Source of the DNA: Paenibacillus montanisoli
GTDB lineage: Bacteria > Bacillota > Bacilli > Paenibacillales > Paenibacillaceae
DNA length: 64,000 nt
NCBI RefSeq assembly: GCF_003268025.1
Contig: NZ_QLUW01000006.1
Span: 186,001 to 250,000, forward strand
Reading direction: 5' to 3'
The notes below the pieces were generated by a model. The model saw only the letters and a list, made by a program, of their open reading frames with translations, had not been told where the DNA came from and ran no database searches. Position 1 is the first letter of the stretch. Each line of letters starts with the position of its first letter. Both the position numbers and the translations under genes were made by a program. Of the stretch, positions 36,375 to 44,921 are shown piece by piece.

Positions 36375-36426
36375 AGTCAAGCTTGGTTCTGCAATACATT
36401 GTTGCAGCCAAGTTTGACGTTTTTTA
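36375..36426 (+). terminator. Terminator after the small WxL gene
   Basis: A long imperfect stem (AGTCAAGCTTGGTTCTGCAA with its complement TTGCAGCCAAGTTTGACG) ends in TTTTTT. Read-through would reach the DUF916 gene 45 bases on. Confidence 0.8.
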
Positions 36427-36470
36427 AATGCATTCTTCATTCATTATTTCGACAGAGTAGGTGATACATC

Positions 36471-37514
36471 ATGAAAAAAGCTTTTTTCATTATTTTTTTA
36501 ATCGCTTCAATACCTGGCTTAGGGTTGTTTTCAAAAATTGAGCCTGCCCATGCTTCCGGAATGGATTTTTCAGTTAGAGCCAATATTCCGGATAACCAGA
36601 TTGATAAAAATCTATCTTATTTTGATTTGCAAATGAATCCTTCGTCATCACAAAGAATATCGCTGACAGTAGAAAATAGTTCAAATAAAGAGATCCAAGT
36701 AAGGATTGAACCTAACGCGGCGATCACCAATCAAAACGGAGTGATTGATTATAGCAAACATAACCACGAGAATGATAGCTCATTGAAGCATGCATTTTCT
36801 GATATTATTTCTCCAAGTCAAACCGTAAGTTTGAAAGGAAAGGAATCCAAGAAAGTATTTTTCGATATCCAAATGCCTAAGCAAACGTTTGATGGCATTA
36901 TTCTGGGCGGATTCTATGTTTACCGAAGTGACGGTAAGGAAGAGGAAGTCAGAAATAACAAGAACATTCAAATAAAAAATGCTTATTCCTATGTGGTAGG
37001 CGCAAAGCTAAGGGAAACAGCGAAAATCGTATTTCCCGAATTAAAACTAAATGAGGTTACGGCTGGTTTGGTGAATTATCATACGGTTGTAACCGCCAAT
37101 TTGCAAAATGTAAAACCGGTTATCGTGAAAAATTTAGATGTAGAAGCTAGAATCACAAAAGAAGGAACGAACAAGACGCTTCATCAAACGGAGAAAAAAA
37201 ACTTATCGATGGCTCCCAATTCAAATTTTGATTTTCCGATTGACTGGGACAACCAAAAATTAGAGCCAGGTAAGTATCATTTATATGTAACCGCAACAAA
37301 TGGCCATGCGACATGGAATTTTGATAAGGTGTTCGAAATAAAAAATACGGAAGCGAAAAAACTCAACGATAAAGCGGTCGAATTAGAAAAAGATCATAAT
37401 TTGATGCTTATTTTTATAGGTTTAGCTGTAATTATTCTAGCATTAATTTTGTTTATCATCGTTTTACTCAGAAAGAATAAAAGAGGGGTAACAAATGAAG
37501 AATCATTTACCTAA
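36471..37514 (+). CDS. DUF916/DUF3324 WxL-partner protein (WxLIP), membrane anchored
   Basis: The 347-residue protein has a signal peptide (about 1-28), a first beta domain (about 32-150, DUF916 pattern FSVRANIPDNQIDKNLSYFD) and a second (about 160-290, DUF3324 pattern), one C-terminal membrane helix (about 308-333) and a Lys/Arg-rich tail. In the established family the two domains bind peptidoglycan and a ligand, and hold WxL proteins at the surface. AGTAGGTGA precedes the ATG. Its 3' end overlaps the large WxL gene by 20 bases. Confidence 0.88.
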   Translation: MKKAFFIIFLIASIPGLGLFSKIEPAHASGMDFSVRANIPDNQIDKNLSYFDLQMNPSSSQRISLTVENSSNKEIQVRIEPNAAITNQNGVIDYSKHNHENDSSLKHAFSDIISPSQTVSLKGKESKKVFFDIQMPKQTFDGIILGGFYVYRSDGKEEEVRNNKNIQIKNAYSYVVGAKLRETAKIVFPELKLNEVTAGLVNYHTVVTANLQNVKPVIVKNLDVEARITKEGTNKTLHQTEKKNLSMAPNSNFDFPIDWDNQKLEPGKYHLYVTATNGHATWNFDKVFEIKNTEAKKLNDKAVELEKDHNLMLIFIGLAVIILALILFIIVLLRKNKRGVTNEESFT

Positions 37515-40500
37515 TATAATTCTTCGCATTGGTCTGATTTCAGTCATGTTGACAAGCTCTGTGCTGCTAGACATCGTGAGGCCCATCAACACGTTAGCGG
37601 CTTCTACAGTTAGGGATAATCCGCCAAATGCAATAAACTTAACGAATATTTTCGTTACGCCTTCAAGTGGAACGAGTAGTACGGTAATAAATAATAAAAT
37701 CGTTGAAGTAACGCCCAATATAACGAACAAAGTAGGGGGGATCTGGTCAACCGAAGTAAATAAATTGGACTTAACAGAAGATTTCCATGCAAGTATGTAT
37801 TTGTATTTCGGAAATCAGATGGAAAACGCGGCTGATGGGATGGCTTTTGTCATGCATAATGACCCAAACGGTACGAATGCCCTCTCGCCGAACTATAATG
37901 CAGGACTTGGCGTTTATTCGTCCCCAAATTACGGCGGACCAAAAAACGGGATTAAAAATAGTTTTGCAGTTGAGTTCGATACTTGGGTAAACAATTCGGG
38001 CTCTGAGTCTTTTTTTGATAATAATGCTAACAAGGGAGACCACGTAGCATGGAGTTATCCAGGAAAAGATTCAACGTATATCGATTTCACTTTTGGTGTA
38101 TGGCCGTTTCAAACCAATGCCAGAACGATGAAACATATGAATATTGATGCACCTGATAAGGTGCAATATCCAGGCACGCTGAGCAACGATACCTGGCGCA
38201 AATTTACGGTAGATTGGAATGCAGCCACCTCAGCGCTTACGTATCAGTTACAAGGGTTAGCGCCCGTAAATGTGCCGCTCGATGTTCAAAATGTGTTTGG
38301 GGCAACTTCAGTATATTGGGGATTCACGGGTTCGACAGGAGGCAAGTATCAAACAAGCCGCGTAGCATTTGATGTGGTCCCAGGATTAGTAAATGCAGAA
38401 GTGAATGAAACGATTAAGAGAGCAGATGGTACTGCGGTGATGGGTGGTGCTCAAGTCAGTGCAGGAGAGGAGCTCACTTACACGCTTAATGCGAAATATT
38501 TATCCGGTAAACAAGATTGGACCAATGTCATAGCGAACACTGTAATTAATGGCAATGTTTCATACATTCCTGGTTCCATGACATTGACGCTGCCTAGCGG
38601 TACTAATGTATTGTCGGATAGTTATTGGTCAGGACAAACGCTTTCGTACACTGTCCCTTATTTAAATGCTGACGTAAACGAGATGTCCATTACCTTTAAA
38701 GTCAAGGCTAATAAACCAGCTATGGTGACGAATATTTATGAAACAGCTTCTTTTAAAGGAGAGAATGCGAATTATTATACTGCGCCAGTAAACTATGGCA
38801 TCCTCGCTAACTATGCACCGATTGTCACGACGCAAAATGTTGGACCGATCTATCTAACAGTTGGTGAAGACTTGCAAATGAATGGTACATGGTTTGATGC
38901 AGACAATGCGATAAACAACTTGAATTATCGGCTAAATGGAGCGCAGCTCAAAACGGAATCACTTAATAATGGAGGAGCTACAGATCCAGTACCGTGGAGT
39001 TATCTTATAACAGCTGATAAGTTACAAGTCGGAGAAAATAAGTTTCAAGTAATCTCAACAGATACTTTCGGCGCTTATTCATCAGTTGATGTAAACATAT
39101 TCGTGGGAAATCCACCATCGATTGCGTTGAGCGGGGCAGACAGCACGGTTCAGCTTAATTACGGGAGTCCCTTCACGATATCTGGATATTGGAGCGACAC
39201 GGATAGCAGTACCGTTAATTTGTACTACCAGATCAATAACGGGACTCCTGTTCAATTTGCTTTAAATGCTCCTAATGCGGCAATAAAAGGAGACCCTGTA
39301 AATTACTCATTTGATATCCCGCCGAGTGCAATTTTAACAGACCCGCAACAAGTTTCTGTCTATACAGTTGATGATTCGAATAGAAAATCGAATGTTGAAA
39401 GTCTGACTGTTGATGTTACAGGCGAAAGAGTCATGGACATTTTTCCAGATCCTGCTTTGGCACAAGTGATTGCAACGAAGTTAAGCAAGACAGATAGTTA
39501 CGCTTTCGTTTCCCAAACGGAATTAGATTCCATTAGAGAGATTCGGGGAGAAGGAGAAAATAAAGGCATTTTGGACCTGGCAGGCATGGAGCGCCTAACA
39601 AATTTAGAGATTTTATGGATGACAGCCAATCAAATCAACAATCTAAGTCCGTTGTCGAATCTGACAAAGCTAACGCAAATACGAGTAGGCAGCAATCAGA
39701 TTAGTGATTTAAGTCCATTATCAAATATGACGCAATTAACTTATTTGGATGTAGGCGACAACCAAATCAGTGATATCAGTCCAATATCAAATCTGGTGCA
39801 ATTAACGAATTTAAATATATCGAAAAACCACATCAGTGATATTAGTTCACTATCAGCGCTAACAAACTTAATAACATTTAATGCAGAGGATCAAGCCATT
39901 ATCTTAACAGATGGAGTTGTTGGCGTTCCTGTTGATTTTACATTGGCGAATACCGACGGCTTGCCGCCGACTGTTGGGTTTGGAACGGCAACCGGAACTT
40001 ATGGCAATAACAAATTGACGTGGAGTACAGCGGGAACGAACCAACTAACATGGGTGGCAACAACTTTAGCTGGCGGAACATTCAGTGGTATTGCGACGCA
40101 AACGGTAATGGGAACGTTAAGTTTTACGAATACAGCTCCCAATATTAGCTTTGAGAACATGAGTATTCCTACTCAACCTACGTTGGCAATGAGAGGCATG
40201 GATTGGGATATTCGTGTGAAGGATACTCGTGGGACAGGTTCTTCGTGGAGTGTCACAGCAACTTTAGCAACTGATTTTATCGGTAGTGAAGGATATCATT
40301 TAACTAATGCATTAAAGTATTTTGACGTAAATGGACTTGAAACGAATATGAGCCTAGGTACACCAGTTACTGTGTTCACATACACCACAGATAGCGCACA
40401 AGAAGTATCGCTAGACTGGAATAATGATAAAGGCATTCTATTAAAAGTCGATCCTTTCGTTTATGCGGGAGATTATTCAGCTACGATTAATTGGACTTTA

Positions 40501-40515
40501 ATCGATGCCCCATAA
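37495..40515 (+). CDS. Large surface protein: L-type lectin, Ig-like, LRR and C-terminal WxL domains
   Basis: The 1006-residue protein has a signal peptide (about 1-35), an L-type lectin domain (about 40-300, with SFAVEFDTWVNN and SVYWGFTGSTGG), a beta domain with DUF11-like character (about 305-430), two Ig-like repeats (about 440-650), five internalin-type 21-22-residue leucine-rich repeats (about 690-800, for example SNQISDLSPLSNMTQLTYLD) and a WxL domain (about 870-1006; MDWDIRV and a terminal INWTLIDAP). It therefore joins sugar binding and protein binding on one wall-held molecule. AGAGGGG lies before the ATG. It overlaps and follows its likely membrane partner. Confidence 0.9.
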   Translation: MKNHLPNIILRIGLISVMLTSSVLLDIVRPINTLAASTVRDNPPNAINLTNIFVTPSSGTSSTVINNKIVEVTPNITNKVGGIWSTEVNKLDLTEDFHASMYLYFGNQMENAADGMAFVMHNDPNGTNALSPNYNAGLGVYSSPNYGGPKNGIKNSFAVEFDTWVNNSGSESFFDNNANKGDHVAWSYPGKDSTYIDFTFGVWPFQTNARTMKHMNIDAPDKVQYPGTLSNDTWRKFTVDWNAATSALTYQLQGLAPVNVPLDVQNVFGATSVYWGFTGSTGGKYQTSRVAFDVVPGLVNAEVNETIKRADGTAVMGGAQVSAGEELTYTLNAKYLSGKQDWTNVIANTVINGNVSYIPGSMTLTLPSGTNVLSDSYWSGQTLSYTVPYLNADVNEMSITFKVKANKPAMVTNIYETASFKGENANYYTAPVNYGILANYAPIVTTQNVGPIYLTVGEDLQMNGTWFDADNAINNLNYRLNGAQLKTESLNNGGATDPVPWSYLITADKLQVGENKFQVISTDTFGAYSSVDVNIFVGNPPSIALSGADSTVQLNYGSPFTISGYWSDTDSSTVNLYYQINNGTPVQFALNAPNAAIKGDPVNYSFDIPPSAILTDPQQVSVYTVDDSNRKSNVESLTVDVTGERVMDIFPDPALAQVIATKLSKTDSYAFVSQTELDSIREIRGEGENKGILDLAGMERLTNLEILWMTANQINNLSPLSNLTKLTQIRVGSNQISDLSPLSNMTQLTYLDVGDNQISDISPISNLVQLTNLNISKNHISDISSLSALTNLITFNAEDQAIILTDGVVGVPVDFTLANTDGLPPTVGFGTATGTYGNNKLTWSTAGTNQLTWVATTLAGGTFSGIATQTVMGTLSFTNTAPNISFENMSIPTQPTLAMRGMDWDIRVKDTRGTGSSWSVTATLATDFIGSEGYHLTNALKYFDVNGLETNMSLGTPVTVFTYTTDSAQEVSLDWNNDKGILLKVDPFVYAGDYSATINWTLIDAP

Positions 40516-40581
40516 TGCAACCGAGCTAGTTTGAAGACGAAGCGATATCCGCACCAGTAAACGTAGTATTTTATTAACCTT

Positions 40582-40613
40582 AGCTTTGGGGAGCGGAACC
40601 CCGAAGCTTTTCT
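40582..40613 (+). terminator. Terminator after the large WxL gene
   Basis: The stem AGCTTTGGGG / CCCCGAAGCT (one mismatch) is followed by TTTCTT, 67 bases after the stop. Confidence 0.75.
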
Positions 40614-40640
40614 TGATGGTACCGGCCATTTTATTATAAA

Positions 40641-40686
40641 AAAATAATTTTTTGTTTTATTTTTCTTTAAGTCCCCCCGATATAAT
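40641..40686 (+). promoter_or_regulatory. T-rich tract and -10 of the kinase operon
   Basis: A tract of Ts interrupted by one G (AATAATTTTTTGTTTTATTT) lies upstream of TATAAT at 40681-40686, 24 bases before the kinase ATG. A very similar tract stands before the small WxL gene (35596-35615). Confidence 0.4.
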
Positions 40687-40709
40687 TCAAACTTAGGGAG
40701 GACTGTCAG

Positions 40710-42149
40710 ATGATAAAGATTAAATCGAAAAGATTTTCTAAAGTACTAATGAACTACTATTTATTAATAGTCCCACTTTCGCTGGTACTACTATTCTTTG
40801 TATATTCATCGTTAAATGTTTTTTATTTCTCTGGATTTGACCATAATTCCGATACTGCAAAAATCCGTGAAGAATTAATTCGGGATCTGATGAAAGTTTC
40901 GGAAACAACGCCGGATAAGTTCACGGATCAAAACTATATAAGTCTTTTGGACCAAACATTGGAGAAAGCAAATCTTAAAGTTGCAATACTGCATGATACA
41001 ACGGTTATTTATCTAACAAATCGATTTTTTACTAAAGTTCTATTATATCCAGAATCAATAGGAGATCATTTCTTATTTAAAACGGATTTTAGAGTATATG
41101 CTTATAAAGAAGTCGTTTTTCATTATAAGGATGGTACGCCTGGGTCTTTAATAATATTTAATAATCAAAATTTAAATCTCTTTATGCAGCTCATGTTAAG
41201 ATACGATCCATCCATTCTGCTTTCTTTATTTGTTTTTGTCTTGCTTTTACACGGGATCTTATCCGTGATTATCTCAAAACAAACCATTAAACCATTGGTC
41301 TCATTGACTGTTGCTACGCAACGAATTTCAAAAGGTGATTTGAACTTTCAGATACTGAGTTCAGGTAATGGAGAAATTTCAGAATTAGCATCTGCATTTG
41401 ATAAAATGCGCAGGAAGCTTAAACGCAGTGTGGAATTGCAGATGGAACAAGAAGAGATGCGAAAGTGGTCGCTTGCAAGTTTTACTCATGATTTTGCTAC
41501 ACCGCTTATGTCGGCAAAAGGTTACGTACAAGGTTTATTGGATGGAGTTGCAAATACCCCTGAGAAACAAAGAGCATATCTAAACACAATTAGTATAAAA
41601 ATAGACGAGACAGAAAGCTTGTATAAATCTTTCCTTCTTTTCTACAAATTAAATACGCATCAAATGAAAATGAATTCAACTAAAATTAACATTTTCACGT
41701 TACTTCAAGATTATGTAAATACAAGCAGCCCTCAACTTCAACTGCATGGCGGGTCGATAAAACTTGAGGAATCACCCGAGATGTCTCCTTTTATCTATGC
41801 CGATGAAGAGCACCTAAGACGGATATTGAGAAACATCTTAGAAAATTCAATGAAATATTGTAATAATCCTCTACTGATTTCTATCAGGCTTACAGAGAGC
41901 AATCATGAAACTAGAATAGAAATGACCGATAACGGCCCGGGTATAAAGGATGAGGAAATTCCTTATGTCTTTGATCGTTTTTATCGCGCTAAACATAATA
42001 AAACAGTTAAAGGAAGTGGACTAGGACTAGCAATCGCCTATCATGCAATTAAAGAGATGGGTGGCAATATCGGAGTTGAAAGCGGAAGATCGAATGGGTT
42101 TCGGATTTGGTTTACGTTACCTCAAAACCCATATCGAAATATCGATTAA
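40710..42149 (+). CDS. Sensor histidine kinase A of the WxL-linked two-component system
   Basis: The 479-residue protein has two membrane segments (about 14-38 and 170-192) flanking an extracellular domain of about 130 residues, HAMP (about 193-245), a HisKA-like dimerisation helix with His260 in SFTHDFATPLMSAKGYVQGL, and HATPase_c (NILENSMKYC, DNGPGIKDEE, GSGLGLAIAYH). The residue after His is Asp, not the usual Glu, yet the Pro-Leu seen in SHELRTPL-type boxes is kept. Gene B, 170 bases on, is its close paralogue. GGGAGG is 9 bases before the ATG. Confidence 0.88.
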   Translation: MIKIKSKRFSKVLMNYYLLIVPLSLVLLFFVYSSLNVFYFSGFDHNSDTAKIREELIRDLMKVSETTPDKFTDQNYISLLDQTLEKANLKVAILHDTTVIYLTNRFFTKVLLYPESIGDHFLFKTDFRVYAYKEVVFHYKDGTPGSLIIFNNQNLNLFMQLMLRYDPSILLSLFVFVLLLHGILSVIISKQTIKPLVSLTVATQRISKGDLNFQILSSGNGEISELASAFDKMRRKLKRSVELQMEQEEMRKWSLASFTHDFATPLMSAKGYVQGLLDGVANTPEKQRAYLNTISIKIDETESLYKSFLLFYKLNTHQMKMNSTKINIFTLLQDYVNTSSPQLQLHGGSIKLEESPEMSPFIYADEEHLRRILRNILENSMKYCNNPLLISIRLTESNHETRIEMTDNGPGIKDEEIPYVFDRFYRAKHNKTVKGSGLGLAIAYHAIKEMGGNIGVESGRSNGFRIWFTLPQNPYRNID

Positions 42150-42160
42150 AGTATTCTTTT

Positions 42161-42198
42161 AAATGACCAGGGGATCTCCATAAAGCCCTCTGGTCATT
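42161..42198 (+). terminator. Hairpin between kinases A and B
   Basis: The stem AAATGACCAG / CTGGTCATT with further G-C pairs inside is followed by CGAACTTTTCG. The T run is short, so it may only reduce read-through. Confidence 0.5.
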
Positions 42199-42319
42199 CG
42201 AACTTTTCGAGATATAGATAGAACCATTTTCAGAATTTGGTTTTAAGTTTTTGGATAGTGAGAAGACTAAGCATAAATGTGATTTTATCAGGGATTTTTA
42301 TAGAGAGGTTTGAAATCAA

Positions 42320-43768
42320 GTGATGATTATTAAGTCAAATAAAATAATTCGAGTATTATTAAATTACTTTCTCGTTATTATTCCATTAACTTTGTTTTTT
42401 TTGTATGTTTTATATGCGACATTGAATATTTATTTATTTTCGAATATAAATCATACAAACAATCAATCACTTGATGATAAACAATTAATTGACAGCTTGT
42501 TGGAAGTAGCTAAGAATAACCCAAGTGAGTTTTTTGATCATGATTATTTAGTTCAATTAGATGAATCCTTAAAGGAAGCTAATCTTCACGTTGGAATTTC
42601 ACACGGATCAACAATCGTTTATTTAACAAGTAATCTTTATAAAGATGTTTCTAAAAACATCCTATTTTATCCAGGTTCACTTGGTGATAATCATGTTATT
42701 AAATCCAATTATCGTACATACACGATGAAATCATATCCATTCCAATTTGATGATGGAAGTGAAGGAACTATTTTTGTTATAAATAATCATACTTTTATAA
42801 TGAAACTATTACTTAGATATGATCCTGCGCTTATCCTTTATATTTTTATTGCGATCATGATATTAAATGGAGTACTTTCAATTATCATTTCAAGAAAAGT
42901 GATCCGACCATTAAAAACTTTAACGGATGCAACGATTAGAGTTACAAATGGAGATTTGGATTTTAGTATGAAGACTTCTGGAAAAGGAGAAATTTCAGTT
43001 TTAGCAAACGCATTTGATGATTTGCGAAAAAGGCTTAAGGAAAGCATGCGAAAACAATTGGAAATGGAAGAAGTCCGTAAATGGTCATTAGCAAGTTTTA
43101 CGCATGATTTCGCTAATCCGCTTATGGCTGCTAAAGGTTATATTCAAGGCTTATTAGAAGGTGTCGCAAACACTCCGGAAAAACAAAAAGCATATTTGGA
43201 CACAATAAAAGTAAAGATTGACGAAACAGAAAGACTATATCGATCATTTGTGTTATTCTACAAACTCAATTTACATCAAATGACATTTAAAATGAATCGA
43301 ATCCATATCATATCGTATTTACATGAGTTTATTCAAAACTATGATACCCAGCTTCAATTACATAACGGCAAGATTGAATTGGATGTACAAGCCATTGCAA
43401 ATCCTTTTGTATATGCAGATGAGGAACACCTGAAAAGAGTATTAAACAACATTTTGGAAAACTCAATCAAGTATTGCAGTAACCCAATTAAGATTCAGAT
43501 TAACCTTTCAGAGAATGAAAATAAAATAAAAATCCTAATAACGGACAATGGCCCAGGTGTAAAAGATGATGAAATCCCTTATCTATTCGATCGCTTCTTT
43601 AGAGCTAAACATAATAAAACGGTTAAAGGAAGCGGCCTAGGTCTATCCATTGCTTCATATACAATTAAGGAAATGGGCGGAGAATGCGGAATTATCAGCG
43701 GAAGAAAAAATGGATTTAGTATTTGGTTTACTTTATCACAGGAAAAAATTGAATCCAATGAGGAGTAA
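42320..43768 (+). CDS. Sensor histidine kinase B, paralogue of A
   Basis: The 482-residue protein matches kinase A along its whole length: the same two membrane segments, HAMP, His262 in SFTHDFANPLMAAKGYIQGL, N box NILENSIKYC and G boxes DNGPGVKDDE and GSGLGLSIASY. The extracellular part is the most divergent, so the two may sense different ligands. AGAGAGG lies 11-12 bases before the ATG 42323; an in-frame ATG at 42320 precedes it. The regulator gene follows 6 bases after the stop, so this kinase is the closer partner. Confidence 0.88.
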   Translation: MMIIKSNKIIRVLLNYFLVIIPLTLFFLYVLYATLNIYLFSNINHTNNQSLDDKQLIDSLLEVAKNNPSEFFDHDYLVQLDESLKEANLHVGISHGSTIVYLTSNLYKDVSKNILFYPGSLGDNHVIKSNYRTYTMKSYPFQFDDGSEGTIFVINNHTFIMKLLLRYDPALILYIFIAIMILNGVLSIIISRKVIRPLKTLTDATIRVTNGDLDFSMKTSGKGEISVLANAFDDLRKRLKESMRKQLEMEEVRKWSLASFTHDFANPLMAAKGYIQGLLEGVANTPEKQKAYLDTIKVKIDETERLYRSFVLFYKLNLHQMTFKMNRIHIISYLHEFIQNYDTQLQLHNGKIELDVQAIANPFVYADEEHLKRVLNNILENSIKYCSNPIKIQINLSENENKIKILITDNGPGVKDDEIPYLFDRFFRAKHNKTVKGSGLGLSIASYTIKEMGGECGIISGRKNGFSIWFTLSQEKIESNEE

Positions 43769-43774
43769 CAATAT

Positions 43775-44470
43775 ATGTCGCAAATTCTTATCATTGAAGA
43801 TGATGAGTCCATTGCCTCTCTTGTTAGAGACTATCTAGAGATTAATGGATTTTCAGTTATTGTTGCGCATGATGGTAAGGAAGGGTTAAAAGTAATCAAT
43901 GAACGTTCAATCGATTTACTGATTCTTGACTTGACCTTGCCGGGTATCGACGGGTTTGAGATTTGTAAAGAAATTCGTCCTTTCTACGATATTCCGATCA
44001 TCATTATTTCTGCTAAAGAAGGTGAATATGACAAGGTAAGAGCATTAGGACTAGGCGCGACAGATTATTTAGTAAAACCTTTTAATCCAGGTGAATTAAT
44101 TGCTCGAGTTAAGGCACAGCTATCGAATTATGCTCGTTTAAAAGCAAACATAAATGGATCAATAAAGACTAAAGAAGTGAGCATTCGTGATCTTAAGGTT
44201 TTACCTGATGCCAAAATAGTTTATTTAAATGGCAAAGAAGTAAAGGTAACAGCAAAAGAGTTCGAAATTTTACTACTTCTTATACAGCACCCGAATCAAG
44301 TTTTTTCAAAAGAACAGATCCTCCAACATGTTTGGGGATATGATACATTTTCAGATCCTAATACGATTCCTGTCCATATCAAAAAATTACGCGAAAAATT
44401 GGAGAAGTACTCGCCTGGTGATGAATATATTCAAACGAAATGGGGATTAGGCTATCGGTTGATAACCTAG
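43775..44470 (+). CDS. OmpR/PhoB-family response regulator
   Basis: The 231-residue protein has a receiver domain with acidic pair Glu8-Asp9-Asp10, phospho-acceptor Asp52 (DLLILDLTLPGIDG) and Lys in YLVKPF, then a winged-helix Trans_reg_C domain (VTAKEFEILLLLIQHPNQVF, ending TKWGLGYRLIT). GAGGAG (the end of the kinase B gene) is its Shine-Dalgarno. It is the only regulator for two kinases and most likely acts on the WxL genes and its own operon. Confidence 0.92.
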   Translation: MSQILIIEDDESIASLVRDYLEINGFSVIVAHDGKEGLKVINERSIDLLILDLTLPGIDGFEICKEIRPFYDIPIIIISAKEGEYDKVRALGLGATDYLVKPFNPGELIARVKAQLSNYARLKANINGSIKTKEVSIRDLKVLPDAKIVYLNGKEVKVTAKEFEILLLLIQHPNQVFSKEQILQHVWGYDTFSDPNTIPVHIKKLREKLEKYSPGDEYIQTKWGLGYRLIT

Positions 44471-44496
44471 AATCAAGTTTAGAGACTCCATTACAG

Positions 44497-44541
44497 GAAA
44501 CGGCCATGCTCATGTCATCATGAGCATGGCCGTTTTGTTTT
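44497..44541 (+). terminator. Bidirectional terminator between the regulator and sspH
   Basis: A perfect stem of about 16 bp (AAACGGCCATGCTCATG with its complement) is followed by TTTTGTTTTTG on the plus strand; the opposite strand serves sspH less well. Confidence 0.88.
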
Positions 44542-44550
44542 TGATGCTGC

Positions 44551-44781
44551 TTAGTCGCGATTGGTTGCGCAGTTCATGTGGACGCCGTCCGTCTTGAAAG
44601 GAGAAGGCTCCGTCAAGCTGTTGAGCGAGACCGTTTCTTCCTTGTCCGGTTGGTCAAGCGGATAGATCCGTGCGGTATTGTCGTCCGCATCGACATGCTG
44701 GATGTAGATCGGTACCCCGTTGCAAGTCACTTCGACCATGGTCGAAGACTCTGCGATTTCTTGTGCGCGCTGCGCGTTCAT
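44551..44781 (-). CDS. sspH: Small acid-soluble spore protein H-type (SspH)
   Basis: The 76-residue protein starts MNAQRAQEIAESSTMVEVTC and continues NGVPIYIQHVDADDNTARIY, which matches the Bacillus subtilis SspH family closely (same order, same VEVT-NGVPIYIQHVD core). These minor proteins accumulate in the forespore. It is about 17 residues longer than SspH of B. subtilis at the C-terminus (a Cys- and His-containing tail). Expression is expected from a sigma-G-type promoter, which I did not assign. Confidence 0.9.
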   Translation of the reverse strand: MNAQRAQEIAESSTMVEVTCNGVPIYIQHVDADDNTARIYPLDQPDKEETVSLNSLTEPSPFKTDGVHMNCATNRD

Positions 44782-44888
44782 CGTATACGGCCTCCTTGGC
44801 TGAAATGTCAGTTACATTGTTCGCGAAGGAGCGGGCGGCTATTCAAGCTTTGGCATTTTTGGAAAGAGAAAGCACGGAAGAACAGCAT

Positions 44889-44917
44889 AACCCCTGCCAG
44901 GCAACCCGGCAGGGGTT
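44889..44917 (-). terminator. Terminator-like hairpin after the GH25 gene
   Basis: A perfect 10-bp stem AACCCCTGCC / GGCAGGGGTT with a 9-base loop lies just past the stop of the minus-strand gene. The T run is poor on that strand. Confidence 0.5.
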
Positions 44918-44921
44918 CATT

